Assembly (NCBI GenBank): GCA_022813675.1
Contig: CP063375.1
Coordinates: forward strand, 1,872,001 to 1,936,000
Direction: 5' to 3'
Source: Deferribacteraceae bacterium V6Fe1
GTDB taxonomy: Bacteria > Chrysiogenota > Deferribacteres > Deferribacterales > Deferrivibrionaceae
DNA: 64,000 nt
Part shown: piece after piece, positions 51,395 through 60,429 of the stretch
How positions within the stretch are numbered: the first letter of the stretch is position 1
Layout: every line of letters starts with the position of its first letter
The notes under the pieces: generated by a model
Databases searched by the model: none
What the model was told of the DNA's origin: nothing
The model's input: only the letters and a program-made list of their open reading frames with translations
Translations under genes and position numbers: made by a program

Positions 51395-51908
51395 AGAAAA
51401 AAAGATTTTTTATGCGAGTTTGTTTCTTTCAGGAAAACCTTTAAGTAAAGCTTTTTTTGTCAAAATATCCGACAATCCTATTAATCTTGAAAATAGGCTC
51501 ACTGAATATATAAAAGAGTTTAACGAGCTTGAACTTGGATTGAGAATAAGAACCGTCTCTGATGGATATCAAATGGTAACGGAAAGTAATATTTTTGATG
51601 AACTTGCCGAATTTTTCGGTGAAAAAGGGGAAGCTCTATCAAGGGCAGCTCTTGAAACACTTGCCGCAATAGCCTACAAACAGCCGATAACAAAAAATGA
51701 AATAGAAGATTTAAGAGGTGTAAATAGCTCCGGTATTATAAAAAATCTTTTAGACAGAAATTTTATTAAGGTTGTTGGAAGAAAAGATGTACCGGGAAGA
51801 CCTCTTCTTTACTGCACTACAAAAGAGTTTCTTGAATATTTCGGGCTTAACTCCTTGTCAGATTTGCCTACTTTCAGGGAATGGCAAGAACTTAAAAATA
51901 ACAAATGA
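51384..51908 (+). CDS. scpB: Segregation and condensation protein B
   Basis: Dimeric winged-helix partner of ScpA in the SMC complex. The diagnostic segment SRAALETLAAIAYKQPITKNE (residues ~90-110) and the IEDLRGVNSSGIIKNLL, GRKDVPGRPLLYCTT and YFGLNSLSDLP stretches are all present. Length is 174. It overlaps scpA and the next gene, so the three proteins are likely made in a coupled way. Confidence 0.95.
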   Translation: MDNKEKKIFYASLFLSGKPLSKAFFVKISDNPINLENRLTEYIKEFNELELGLRIRTVSDGYQMVTESNIFDELAEFFGEKGEALSRAALETLAAIAYKQPITKNEIEDLRGVNSSGIIKNLLDRNFIKVVGRKDVPGRPLLYCTTKEFLEYFGLNSLSDLPTFREWQELKNNK

Positions 51909-52594
51909 GACTTAATAAATTTATAGCTACTACCGGATATTGTTCTAGACGAAAAGCAGATGAGTTAATCTTTAATGGGCAAGTAAGGGTAAATAATGAA
52001 ATAATTCTTGTCCCAAGTTACGATGTAAAAGATAATGATGTAGTTAAAGTAAATGATAAAATTTTGCGTGTATATAACTACAGGTACTACATTTTTTACA
52101 AACCTACAAATGTCCTGACAAGCTATGATGACAGCAGAGGAAGAAGGTGCCTGAAAGATTTTGACTTTTTTCAAAAAAACAATTTAGCTTACTCAGGAAG
52201 GCTTGATTATAAAAGTGAAGGTTTGATTTTATTTACCAACAACGGTGAACTTATCTACCGACTACAGACTCCTAAATTTAAAGTAGAAAAGGAGTATGTG
52301 GTAGAGGTAAACAAAAACTTAACTGAGAAAGAAAGATTGATTTTGGAAAACGGATTAAAAACCGAAGAATATAATTATGGTAAATGCAAGATTACAGAAA
52401 TAGGAAAAGGGAATTATCAAGTCATTCTGACTGAGGGGAAAAACAGGCAAATAAGAAATATGTTTAGCTATTTTGGAATAAAAGTTATAAACTTGAAAAG
52501 AGTTAGGATAGGGGAATTAAAATTAAACGGTCTTAAACCGGGTGAAATAAAAGAGATACCTGAATATATTATAAAGGAGTATTTTAATGTATAG
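51905..52594 (+). CDS. RluB/RsuA-family pseudouridine synthase
   Basis: Modifies a uridine in rRNA. The N-terminal S4 domain (RLNKFIATTGYCSRRKADEL, GQVRVNNEI) is followed by the catalytic domain with the aspartate in SGRLDYKSEGLILFTNNGE near residue 100. The tail has EGKNRQIRNMFSYFG, typical of RluB/RluE/RluF/RsuA. Its 229 residues and position after scpB favour RluB, acting on 23S rRNA, but paralogue choice is uncertain. It overlaps scpB by four bases and queD by eight. Confidence 0.9.
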   Translation: MRLNKFIATTGYCSRRKADELIFNGQVRVNNEIILVPSYDVKDNDVVKVNDKILRVYNYRYYIFYKPTNVLTSYDDSRGRRCLKDFDFFQKNNLAYSGRLDYKSEGLILFTNNGELIYRLQTPKFKVEKEYVVEVNKNLTEKERLILENGLKTEEYNYGKCKITEIGKGNYQVILTEGKNRQIRNMFSYFGIKVINLKRVRIGELKLNGLKPGEIKEIPEYIIKEYFNV

Positions 52595-52946
52595 AGTAAA
52601 GACTTTTATGTATTTTTCTTCTGCACATAATCTAAGAAATTATAATGGTAACTGTGAAAATTTACATGGTCACAACTGGAAAGTTGAAGCAATACTACAA
52701 GGGGATAAACTTGACAACGTAGGAATGCTGGTTGATTTTAAAATACTCAAAAAAACTCTCAAAAATATACTTGATGAGCTTGATCATAAATACCTTAATG
52801 ACATTGACTATTTTAAAGATGTTAATCCCACCAGTGAAAATATGGCACAATATATATATAATCGTCTTAAGGAAGATTTTGGTGAATTGGTGTTTAAGGT
52901 TATAGTATGGGAAAGTGAGAATGCCGCCGCTGAATATTTTGAATAA
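52587..52946 (+). CDS. queD: 6-carboxy-5,6,7,8-tetrahydropterin synthase QueD
   Basis: Second step of queuosine precursor synthesis, converting dihydroneopterin triphosphate to carboxytetrahydropterin. Zinc histidines are in FSSAHNLRNY and ENLHGHNWKVEA, the catalytic cysteine in NGNCENLHG, and the tail has PTSENMAQYI and VWESENAAAEY. The 119-residue length is standard. AAGGAG at 52575-52580 precedes ATG 52587. queE overlaps its end by 26 bases, so the two act in the same pathway and are probably cotranslated. Confidence 0.93.
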   Translation: MYRVKTFMYFSSAHNLRNYNGNCENLHGHNWKVEAILQGDKLDNVGMLVDFKILKKTLKNILDELDHKYLNDIDYFKDVNPTSENMAQYIYNRLKEDFGELVFKVIVWESENAAAEYFE

Positions 52947-53634
52947 TATAAACATATCCGAAATCTTTATCTCTTTGCAAGGCGAGGGTAAATATGTTGG
53001 TGCAAGGCAACTGTTTATCAGATTTTCAGGCTGTGACATAAATTGTAAAGGTTGTGATACAGACTATTCATTAAAAAATAATTTTTATTTCATCGATGAA
53101 GAATATAAAAACCCAATAAGTGCCGATTTTTTGGTAAATAAAATAAATAATAAAGATATTTTGAAAGGTATCCACAGTATATCTTTTACAGGGGGGGAAC
53201 CTCTTTTATGGTCTGAAGCCATAGAATTTATTATTGCCAGTATTGGTAATAAAACCAAATATTTCTTAGAAACAAGCGGATACCATTTGGACATGCTTAA
53301 AAAAATATATGACAAATTGGACATAGTCAGTCTCGACATAAAGCTAAAATCGACTTTTGGAATAGACGACAATATTGATAACTTAAAAAGAGCAGAATTT
53401 ATTGAAAATAATAAATCTTACTTTAAACTGGTAATTAGTGATAAAATAAAAAGTGAAGAATTGGTAAAAGTAATAAAGTTATTAAAAGAAAAAGACTTCA
53501 ATGAAGTTTACCTTCATTCTAAAAATAATTTAGTTGAATTTAAATTATTAAGTGATATAATGGAAATGTTTTATAATAGTGGTATAATTTGTTATTACGT
53601 TCCACAAATGCATAAGATGGTGGGGATAAAATGA
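52921..53634 (+). CDS. queE: 7-carboxy-7-deazaguanine synthase QueE
   Basis: Radical SAM enzyme that rearranges the QueD product to the deazaguanine ring. The cluster motif CDINCKGCDTDY has CxxxCxxC spacing near residue 38, preceded by SEIFISLQGEGKYVGARQLF. SFTGGEPLLWSEAI and LETSGYH follow. About 237 residues. The start is uncertain between ATG 52921 and GTG 52915; I chose the ATG. It overlaps queD by 26 bases and the TPR gene by four. Confidence 0.91.
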   Translation: MPPLNILNNINISEIFISLQGEGKYVGARQLFIRFSGCDINCKGCDTDYSLKNNFYFIDEEYKNPISADFLVNKINNKDILKGIHSISFTGGEPLLWSEAIEFIIASIGNKTKYFLETSGYHLDMLKKIYDKLDIVSLDIKLKSTFGIDDNIDNLKRAEFIENNKSYFKLVISDKIKSEELVKVIKLLKEKDFNEVYLHSKNNLVEFKLLSDIMEMFYNSGIICYYVPQMHKMVGIK

Positions 53635-55883
53635 TCTTTTTTGGTTCAAAAAAGGAAAAAAATATAACAATTCAAGAAGTTAAAGCTTTGTACACTAAGG
53701 GAAATTATAAAGCTGCACTTTCCTCCTGCAAAAAATATCTTGAACAAGAGAAAAACGATTTTGACGCCACCAATCTTCTTGGCGATATTTATTATAAAAT
53801 GGGGGATAAAACTAAATCTCTTGAAATATTCAAACAACTCGCTGCCAGTATGGAAGAAGATAAATACGTTGACAGAGCTATTGCTGTAACAAAAAAAATT
53901 ATCAGACTTTTTCCAGAGCAATACGATATGTACAGGAAGCTTTCTAAGCTTTTCGAAAAAAAGGATATAAAGGCTGAGCAATTAGATGTGTTATATGACT
54001 TGGCTGATATTTATGAAAAAAAAGGGTTAGATGATAAAGCAATTGATATTTTAAAAGAGATTGCAGAAATAGATAGAAACAGCATCTTAAATTACAAAAG
54101 GATTATCAAAAAGTTACAACAGTTTGGCAAAAAGTACGATATATGCAAATTTATGCACTATTGCGTTGAATTAGCCCATAAAAATAATGATTCGGAAGCG
54201 TTGCAGTTCTTTTGTGAAGCTGCGATAGAATCAGAATGCGAATTTAAAAGCTATTTAAAATATACAGTAGACTACTTTAGAAAGAATAGTGAAAAAAACG
54301 ATATTTTTGTCAAATATGCCGAAGAATTTTTATTGGAAGAGTTTGATCGCGAGGTATTTTCCTATTATCTAACATTAAAACCTCTTGAATCTAACCTTCA
54401 ATTTTACAACAAAATTAAATCAAAACATAGAGCTTATGATATTTACCTTCCAATTTTATCCTACCTTCTAGATTTTGATTTGAATGAATTTAAACTTGAA
54501 ATTAATGAAATTGTAAACTTACCTGAATATGATTTCAAAGAAGATTTACCTAAGCTTGCAGAAGTATTTTATGATAAAGTCAATGACCCTGAAATACTTG
54601 ATATGTTAGTTGTATTGGCTTCCAAAGGTTCAATGAAAGAATTGCAACTAAACATTTATAAAAAACTGACAGATATTTATAAAGAATTAGGTGATACAGT
54701 AAAAGCAAATAATATAGAAAAATATATTAACGAGCTTACATATTCTGCAACAGACTCTGATCAAAAATCTAACGATATAGAGCTTGGGGCAACTTACGAT
54801 AGTTTTGCAGAAGGTGAAAATGTTTTAAATATTGATACTGAAACAGATTTTGGAGATATCGACCTTGAGCTTACTTCATTTGATATGGATGATGAAAAGG
54901 TAGCACTTGACTTGGACTTAGATGCAAAAGAAGATGGTTCATTAGAACTTGAACTAAATAATAAAAATACAGAAGAAGATAATTCTATTGATCTTGATCT
55001 TGATTTTTCTACGCCTGAAGAGGCTAACGATCTTGATCTGAGTAATGAGAATATTGAGCTAAATAAAGATGATGTAGATATAGAGATTAATTTGGATGAG
55101 TTTGGTGTCAATGAAGAAACAGAAATAGAGGATATTTTTGATAATGTTGATGATGTTGAATTAAAACGTGATGACACCAATGATTATGTAGAAGATGATA
55201 ATGTTACAAAACAGATAACATACGTAAAAAATCTGATTGAAAATAAAAAATATGAAGAAGCCAGGACTGAGGTCGACCAGCTCATTATACTTTATCCTGA
55301 CAATGAAGAGATAAAAGATATTGCAGCAAAATTAATATTGGCTGAAACGGACTCTGCAGTAAAAGAGGTTAATAAAAAAACTGATATTTCTGAAATAGTT
55401 ACGGACGAATTTAAAACTATTGCAAATAATATAAGAGCCAGCATTGACGAGCAGGTAAGTGAAGATGATTATGAAACTCACTACGACCTGGCCATAGCAT
55501 ATATGGAGATGGAGCTTTTTGAAGATGCGGTTAATGAATTAAAAAAATCAGCAACCGGTGCTAAAAAGTATGAAAGCCTTTTTTTGTTAGCGGAGTGCTA
55601 TAAAAGAATGGGACTTATAGATGATGCGGTCAATGTTCATAAATTAATAGTTGTCGATTATGAAGAGAAAGAAAAGTTATTGAATTCCCTTTATGAAATA
55701 GGACTGTTGTTAGAGATGAAAAATGACTCTGTAACGGCAAACAACTATTTTGAAAAAGTACACAGGTTGGATCCAAATTTTAGAGATATTAAAGACAAAT
55801 ACAATCAGATCAGTGACATTTCATTTGAAGAAAATAGGGGAGGGGACGAGAAAAAGAAAAAAAAGAAAATTTCATTTTTATAA
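53631..55883 (+). CDS. Large TPR protein with acidic central region
   Basis: A 750-residue protein without signal peptide or membrane helix. TPR-like helix pairs occupy residues ~12-370 (LYTKGNYKAALSSCKKYL, ATNLLGDIYYKMGDKTKSL, DLADIYEKKGLDDKAIDIL). A strongly acidic, low-complexity stretch rich in DLDL and ELEL units follows (bases ~54780-55215), then more TPRs (KYEEARTEVDQLIILYPDN, YDLAIAYMEMELFEDAVNEL) and a lysine tail. The layout resembles FimV-like or gliding/pilus scaffold proteins, but no LysM or peptidoglycan domain is present. It is probably a cytoplasmic scaffold; the ExeA-like ATPase gene follows after 16 bases. Confidence 0.72.
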   Translation: MIFFGSKKEKNITIQEVKALYTKGNYKAALSSCKKYLEQEKNDFDATNLLGDIYYKMGDKTKSLEIFKQLAASMEEDKYVDRAIAVTKKIIRLFPEQYDMYRKLSKLFEKKDIKAEQLDVLYDLADIYEKKGLDDKAIDILKEIAEIDRNSILNYKRIIKKLQQFGKKYDICKFMHYCVELAHKNNDSEALQFFCEAAIESECEFKSYLKYTVDYFRKNSEKNDIFVKYAEEFLLEEFDREVFSYYLTLKPLESNLQFYNKIKSKHRAYDIYLPILSYLLDFDLNEFKLEINEIVNLPEYDFKEDLPKLAEVFYDKVNDPEILDMLVVLASKGSMKELQLNIYKKLTDIYKELGDTVKANNIEKYINELTYSATDSDQKSNDIELGATYDSFAEGENVLNIDTETDFGDIDLELTSFDMDDEKVALDLDLDAKEDGSLELELNNKNTEEDNSIDLDLDFSTPEEANDLDLSNENIELNKDDVDIEINLDEFGVNEETEIEDIFDNVDDVELKRDDTNDYVEDDNVTKQITYVKNLIENKKYEEARTEVDQLIILYPDNEEIKDIAAKLILAETDSAVKEVNKKTDISEIVTDEFKTIANNIRASIDEQVSEDDYETHYDLAIAYMEMELFEDAVNELKKSATGAKKYESLFLLAECYKRMGLIDDAVNVHKLIVVDYEEKEKLLNSLYEIGLLLEMKNDSVTANNYFEKVHRLDPNFRDIKDKYNQISDISFEENRGGDEKKKKKKISFL

Positions 55884-55899
55884 TTAAGGAGCAATTACA

Positions 55900-56709
55900 A
55901 TGAGTGTAAAAGATTTTTTCGGACTTAGCGAACTCCCTTTTAATAATTCACCGGATATAAAGTTTTTCTACAAATCAAAAGAACATACTGAGATTATCAA
56001 GAGGTTAAAATATGCAATAGAAAACAATAAAGGGCTTGCCATTGTAATTGGTCAAATTGGCACAGGCAAAACAACTCTTGCCAGGTTGATTTTGGATGAA
56101 TTTGATTCTGATAATTATGAAATTGCTTTGATAATTGTTGTCCACTCTGAAGTAACATCGGAGTGGATACTAAAAAAATTACTTATGCAGTTGGGTATTC
56201 AGGAAATTCCAAAAGAAAAACCTGCAATGTTAAGCAAACTATACGAAAGGCTAAGCCAGCTGGCTGAAGCCAATAAAAAAGTAGTAATACTTTTTGACGA
56301 AGCACAAATGCTTAAAAATAAAGAAGTAATGGAAGAACTTAGAGGCATATTGAACTTTGAAAATGAAACAGGCAAACTTATAAACTTTGTATTGTTTGGA
56401 TTGCAGGACTTGGAAGATAACTTAAGGCTTGATGAACCTCTTAGACAAAGAGTAGCCATGAGGTTTATACTAAAGCCTTTTGATTTGCAGGATGTAAAAA
56501 CATATATTGTACATAGATTAAAGGTAGCTGGTGCCCAAAAGATATTTTTCACAGATGATGCAATAAAAACAATTTACAGATTTTCCGGCGGTATACCCAG
56601 AGTAATAAACACAATATGTGATAATGCAATGTTTGAGGCCTATTTAATTAAAAATGATTCGATAGATAGTAAACTTATAGAACAGGTCTCTCTTGACCTT
56701 GGACTTTAA
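55900..56709 (+). CDS. ExeA-like AAA ATPase
   Basis: A 269-residue AAA+ ATPase. It begins FFGLSELPFNNSPDIKFFY, the hallmark of ExeA/GspA-type proteins, with Walker A IGQIGTGKTTLARL near residue 50, Walker B VVILFDEAQML near 133 and the sensor region around EPLRQRVAMRFILKPF. The C-terminal GGIPRVINTICDNA stretch is also conserved. It lacks the membrane helix and peptidoglycan-binding domain of true ExeA, so it is a cytoplasmic variant. AAGGAG precedes the ATG. It shares its last base with the NtrY gene. Confidence 0.85.
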   Translation: MSVKDFFGLSELPFNNSPDIKFFYKSKEHTEIIKRLKYAIENNKGLAIVIGQIGTGKTTLARLILDEFDSDNYEIALIIVVHSEVTSEWILKKLLMQLGIQEIPKEKPAMLSKLYERLSQLAEANKKVVILFDEAQMLKNKEVMEELRGILNFENETGKLINFVLFGLQDLEDNLRLDEPLRQRVAMRFILKPFDLQDVKTYIVHRLKVAGAQKIFFTDDAIKTIYRFSGGIPRVINTICDNAMFEAYLIKNDSIDSKLIEQVSLDLGL

Positions 56710-58871
56710 TGGATAAAAACGGTAAAAATATCAATACAGGCAAAAACAAAAATATATTAAAATATTTAGCTCTGCTATTTTTACTGGTAGTTGTTAATTA
56801 TATAGCAAGTTCAAGGTTTTTAAGTACTGACATACCTCTATACTCCAGTATAACAATTTTTTTGCTTATAAATATCAATATAATCCTTCTCCTCGTATTA
56901 TTAATTGTAATATTTAGAAATGTGAGTAAATTATTTTTGGGGAATAAAAAATCGATATTTGGCACAAGAATCCAGACAAAGCTCGTAGTTTTTTCCATAA
57001 CTATAACCGTATTGCCTGTATTTGTAGTGTTTGTGTTTTCTACCAACATTATAAATAACAGTATTGACAAGTGGTTTGACGTTCAAATTGAGCAGGCATT
57101 AAAAAGCTCAGTGGATTTGATGCAAAAATATCAAAACCAAGTAGAAAGAGATCTGATTGAACAAACGGATATTTTGTCTAAACTTATTGCATCTAAAGGA
57201 TTTATGCTTAAAAAAAATTACGATGAACTCACTAAATTTGGTAAGGAATATATAAGTGGCAATAAAATTGACGGAATTTTAATTTATAATAATAAAATGG
57301 TAAAAATACTTCACGAAGATAAAGAGTATTATTTAAACTTTATTGTTGATGAAGATGTTTTAAATGAGATTTTATCTGGGAAGCAGGTGGCTAAATATTC
57401 TTTTATAGGTAACACACAAATTTATTGGGTAGGCAATCCAGTTTCAGCATTGACGAGTGATAATATTATTCTGGGTGCGATGATAGTATATAAACTTGTC
57501 CCTTTAGACCAAGCAGAGCAAGTGTCAAAGATTTTAGATTCATACAGAAATTATAGTCAAATAAAGTTTTTCGCCGAACCTGTAAAAAATTCTTATAAGA
57601 TTTTACTTATTTTAATGACGTTACTCGTAATATTTGCGGCGATATGGGGTAGTCTACTTTATGCCAAAAATATTACCAATCCTTTGGAAGAGCTTGCAGC
57701 AGCCGCTGACAGAGTATCAAAAGGGGATTTGGATATAAAGCTTGAAGCTACTTCTGATGACGAAATAGGGATTTTGGTAAATGCATTTAATGAGATGGCA
57801 GAAAAACTAAAAAAACATACCGAAGAGCTGAAAGCTAAAAATAAAACTCTTTCCGAAATGTATTCTCAAATTGCTAAAGATAAGCAATATATTGATACGA
57901 TTTTTAAGAATGTAAACTCGGCAATATTCCTTCTTAATGAGAGTAAAAAGATATTAAAAACAAATACTATGGCTGACAGTTACATAGGAGATAACAGTCT
58001 GAGTGAAAAACTAAAGGAAATTATAGATGATTTTGTGGCAAACGAAAAGCACAGTGCTAATATTCAAACAGAAATAAATTATAATGGTGAAATACGCACT
58101 TTTTCTATAATATTAAACAAAATCTTCGATGCCTACAATCAACTAACCAATATAGTTATTGTTGTTGACGATATTACCGAACTTGTCAATATTGAAAGAA
58201 TTAATATTTGGAAGGAAATGGCAAATAGAATAGCTCATGAGATAAAAAATCCTCTGACACCGATAAAATTAAATGCCGAAAGAGTTGCCAAAAAAGCATA
58301 TGACATAGACAATGATAAACTAAGAGATTTAATACTTAAAAGCATGAATAAAATAATTAATGAATCAAATGAGTTATACACCCTTGTTCAAGAATTTAGT
58401 AATTTTTCAAAATCTGACGCAGTAAATAAAGAAAAAATCGATATTAAAAATCTTATTGGTGAAATATTGGAACTATATGAAAAAAATGACAAAAACATAA
58501 GACTAAACCTTAACTCCAACTTAACAGAAGAAATAATAATAAATGCGGATAAACAGCAATTAAAAAGAGCATTTTTAAATCTTATAAATAATTCTTTTGA
58601 CAGTATAAAACATGATAATGGTAAAATATCAGTATATATAAATAAAAAAGGGAATTTACTGGAAATAATCATAGAAGATAATGGAACCGGAATAAAAGAG
58701 GAAAATATATCAAAGCTATTTTTACCATATTTTAGCACAAAACCAAGCGGGACAGGATTAGGTCTTGCAATAGTAAAAAAAATAATTGAGAACCACAATG
58801 GAAAAATATTTGTCAAAAGCCAAATAGATGAATATACTAAAGTAATAATAAATTTGCCAATAGAGAGCTAA
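56709..58871 (+). CDS. ntrY: NtrY-like sensor histidine kinase
   Basis: A 720-residue membrane kinase. Three N-terminal hydrophobic helices, an extracytoplasmic segment (~120-295) and a fourth helix (ILLILMTLLVIFAAIWGSLL) precede HAMP (ITNPLEELAAAADRVSKGDL). A PAS domain, the phospho-acceptor helix with AHEIKNPLTPIKLNAERVAK near residue 510, and an ATPase domain with NNSFDSI, EDNGTGIK and KPSGTGLGLAIV follow. The HEIKNPLTPI form is characteristic of NtrY. The cognate regulator follows directly. It probably senses nitrogen, redox or envelope state; the signal is not readable from sequence. Confidence 0.88.
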   Translation: MDKNGKNINTGKNKNILKYLALLFLLVVVNYIASSRFLSTDIPLYSSITIFLLININIILLLVLLIVIFRNVSKLFLGNKKSIFGTRIQTKLVVFSITITVLPVFVVFVFSTNIINNSIDKWFDVQIEQALKSSVDLMQKYQNQVERDLIEQTDILSKLIASKGFMLKKNYDELTKFGKEYISGNKIDGILIYNNKMVKILHEDKEYYLNFIVDEDVLNEILSGKQVAKYSFIGNTQIYWVGNPVSALTSDNIILGAMIVYKLVPLDQAEQVSKILDSYRNYSQIKFFAEPVKNSYKILLILMTLLVIFAAIWGSLLYAKNITNPLEELAAAADRVSKGDLDIKLEATSDDEIGILVNAFNEMAEKLKKHTEELKAKNKTLSEMYSQIAKDKQYIDTIFKNVNSAIFLLNESKKILKTNTMADSYIGDNSLSEKLKEIIDDFVANEKHSANIQTEINYNGEIRTFSIILNKIFDAYNQLTNIVIVVDDITELVNIERINIWKEMANRIAHEIKNPLTPIKLNAERVAKKAYDIDNDKLRDLILKSMNKIINESNELYTLVQEFSNFSKSDAVNKEKIDIKNLIGEILELYEKNDKNIRLNLNSNLTEEIIINADKQQLKRAFLNLINNSFDSIKHDNGKISVYINKKGNLLEIIIEDNGTGIKEENISKLFLPYFSTKPSGTGLGLAIVKKIIENHNGKIFVKSQIDEYTKVIINLPIES

Positions 58872-60236
58872 ATGAAAATATTGATTATAGATGATGAAAT
58901 AAATATCTGCACAACAATCAAAGACATCCTGGAAGACGAAGGATACAGCGCTGATTTCTCACAAAATTTTAGTGATGGTTTTCAGAAGCTAAAAAGTCAA
59001 CTCTATGATGTGGTTTTTTTAGATATCTGGCTTCCGGATAAAGATGGCGTTATCGGCTTGCAAGAGATAAAGAGTTATTTTCCAGAGATAGAAGTCGTAA
59101 TGATAAGCGGCCACGGGAATATAGAAAATGCCGTTGAATCAATAAAGTTCGGGGCATATGATTTCCTGGAGAAACCTTTGTCACTTGATAGAATATTATT
59201 AGTTATAAAAAATTTAAAAGATAAAATTGAACTAACACAATACATTAAGGAATATAAATTAGACCATTTAAAAAAGTATGACTTGCTCGGCAATAGCCCA
59301 CAAATTAAAGATTTAAGAGCCAAAATAGAAAAAATAGCACAAACAAATGCCAGAGTCCTTATTACCGGAGAAAATGGAACCGGTAAAGAACACGTGGCCA
59401 GGTTAATACATCTCCTGAGTAAAAGAAGTAATAAGCGATTTGTTGAAATAAACTGCTCCGCCATCCCATCAGAGCTTATGGAAAGTGAAATGTTCGGTTA
59501 TGAGGCTGGGGCTTTTACCGGTGCCTTGAATGACAAAATAGGGCTATTTGAGGCGGCAGATAAAGGGACAATCTTTTTAGATGAAATAGGAGATATGGAT
59601 ATAAACCTACAAGCTAAGTTATTGCGAGTACTTGAAACAGGTGAATTTACAAGAGTAGGCTCAATTAAAACAATAAAAAGTGATTTTAGATTAATAACCG
59701 CAACAAATAAAAATTTAGAAGATGAGATAGCTGCCAACAACTTCAGAGAAGACCTTTATTATAGAATAAGCGTAGTGCCTATACACGTGCCACCTCTAAG
59801 AGAAAGAAAAATGGATATTCCAGTATTGATCGAGCATTTTATAAATGAAGCATGTGTTACTAATGGTATCGAGAAAAAAACTATTGACAAAGAATTACTG
59901 GATAAAATGATAAATTATTCATGGCCTGGTAATGTGAGGCAATTAAAAAATGCCGTTGAAAGAATGGTAGTATTATCAGATACCAGCATAATTACCATTA
60001 ATGATGCACCGCCATTTCTTGTAGAGTCAAATAACTTACAACATAAACTTAGTATAGAAGATTTAATGGCAGAATTTTATCCGCTAAAACATGCAAAAGA
60101 TTTATTTGAAAAAGATTATATCGAAAAAGTATTAGAATTAACAGGGTGGAATATTTCAAAAGCTTCAAAAATATTAGAAATTGAACGAACATATCTCCAT
60201 AAAAAAATCAAACACTTCCAAATATCAAAAGACTAA
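58872..60236 (+). CDS. ntrX: NtrX-like sigma-54-dependent response regulator
   Basis: A 454-residue regulator with receiver (acidic pair D7/D8, phospho-acceptor D51, K in LEKPL), AAA+ domain (GENGTGKE, sigma-54 loop GAFTGA, FLDEIGD) and C-terminal Fis-like helix-turn-helix (GWNISKASKILEIERTYLHKKI). It starts right after the ntrY stop, with a start codon overlapping no other gene. The GAFTGA loop is intact, so it can act on sigma-54. The 193 bases beyond it, before the convergent pyrD end, show no gene. Confidence 0.89.
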   Translation: MKILIIDDEINICTTIKDILEDEGYSADFSQNFSDGFQKLKSQLYDVVFLDIWLPDKDGVIGLQEIKSYFPEIEVVMISGHGNIENAVESIKFGAYDFLEKPLSLDRILLVIKNLKDKIELTQYIKEYKLDHLKKYDLLGNSPQIKDLRAKIEKIAQTNARVLITGENGTGKEHVARLIHLLSKRSNKRFVEINCSAIPSELMESEMFGYEAGAFTGALNDKIGLFEAADKGTIFLDEIGDMDINLQAKLLRVLETGEFTRVGSIKTIKSDFRLITATNKNLEDEIAANNFREDLYYRISVVPIHVPPLRERKMDIPVLIEHFINEACVTNGIEKKTIDKELLDKMINYSWPGNVRQLKNAVERMVVLSDTSIITINDAPPFLVESNNLQHKLSIEDLMAEFYPLKHAKDLFEKDYIEKVLELTGWNISKASKILEIERTYLHKKIKHFQISKD

Positions 60237-60429
60237 TCCAAAAAAGCTAAATGAAACTTTCAATATCTAACCATCGTCATCACTATTTATTTAACATAAT
60301 ATATCTTATCGGACGTTATAAATATATCTTTTATAAAAGGACTTTTTCCTAATCATATTATTAAGGTATTTAAGGATTTTCAAAGGTTTTTGGTGATGTC
60401 ATATTGTATAGCTTTTACAGAATTTGTGC

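Noticed and set aside
54794-55180. Minus-strand serine-rich 128-codon frame
   Set aside because: It mirrors the acidic repeat-like part of the TPR gene; Asp/Glu codons read backwards give Ser/Ile-rich noise.
60237-60429. Gene, RNA or terminator between ntrX and pyrD
   Set aside because: Only a 7-bp inverted repeat with a long loop near 60408-60438 is seen, overlapping the pyrD end; there is no open frame with a ribosome site.
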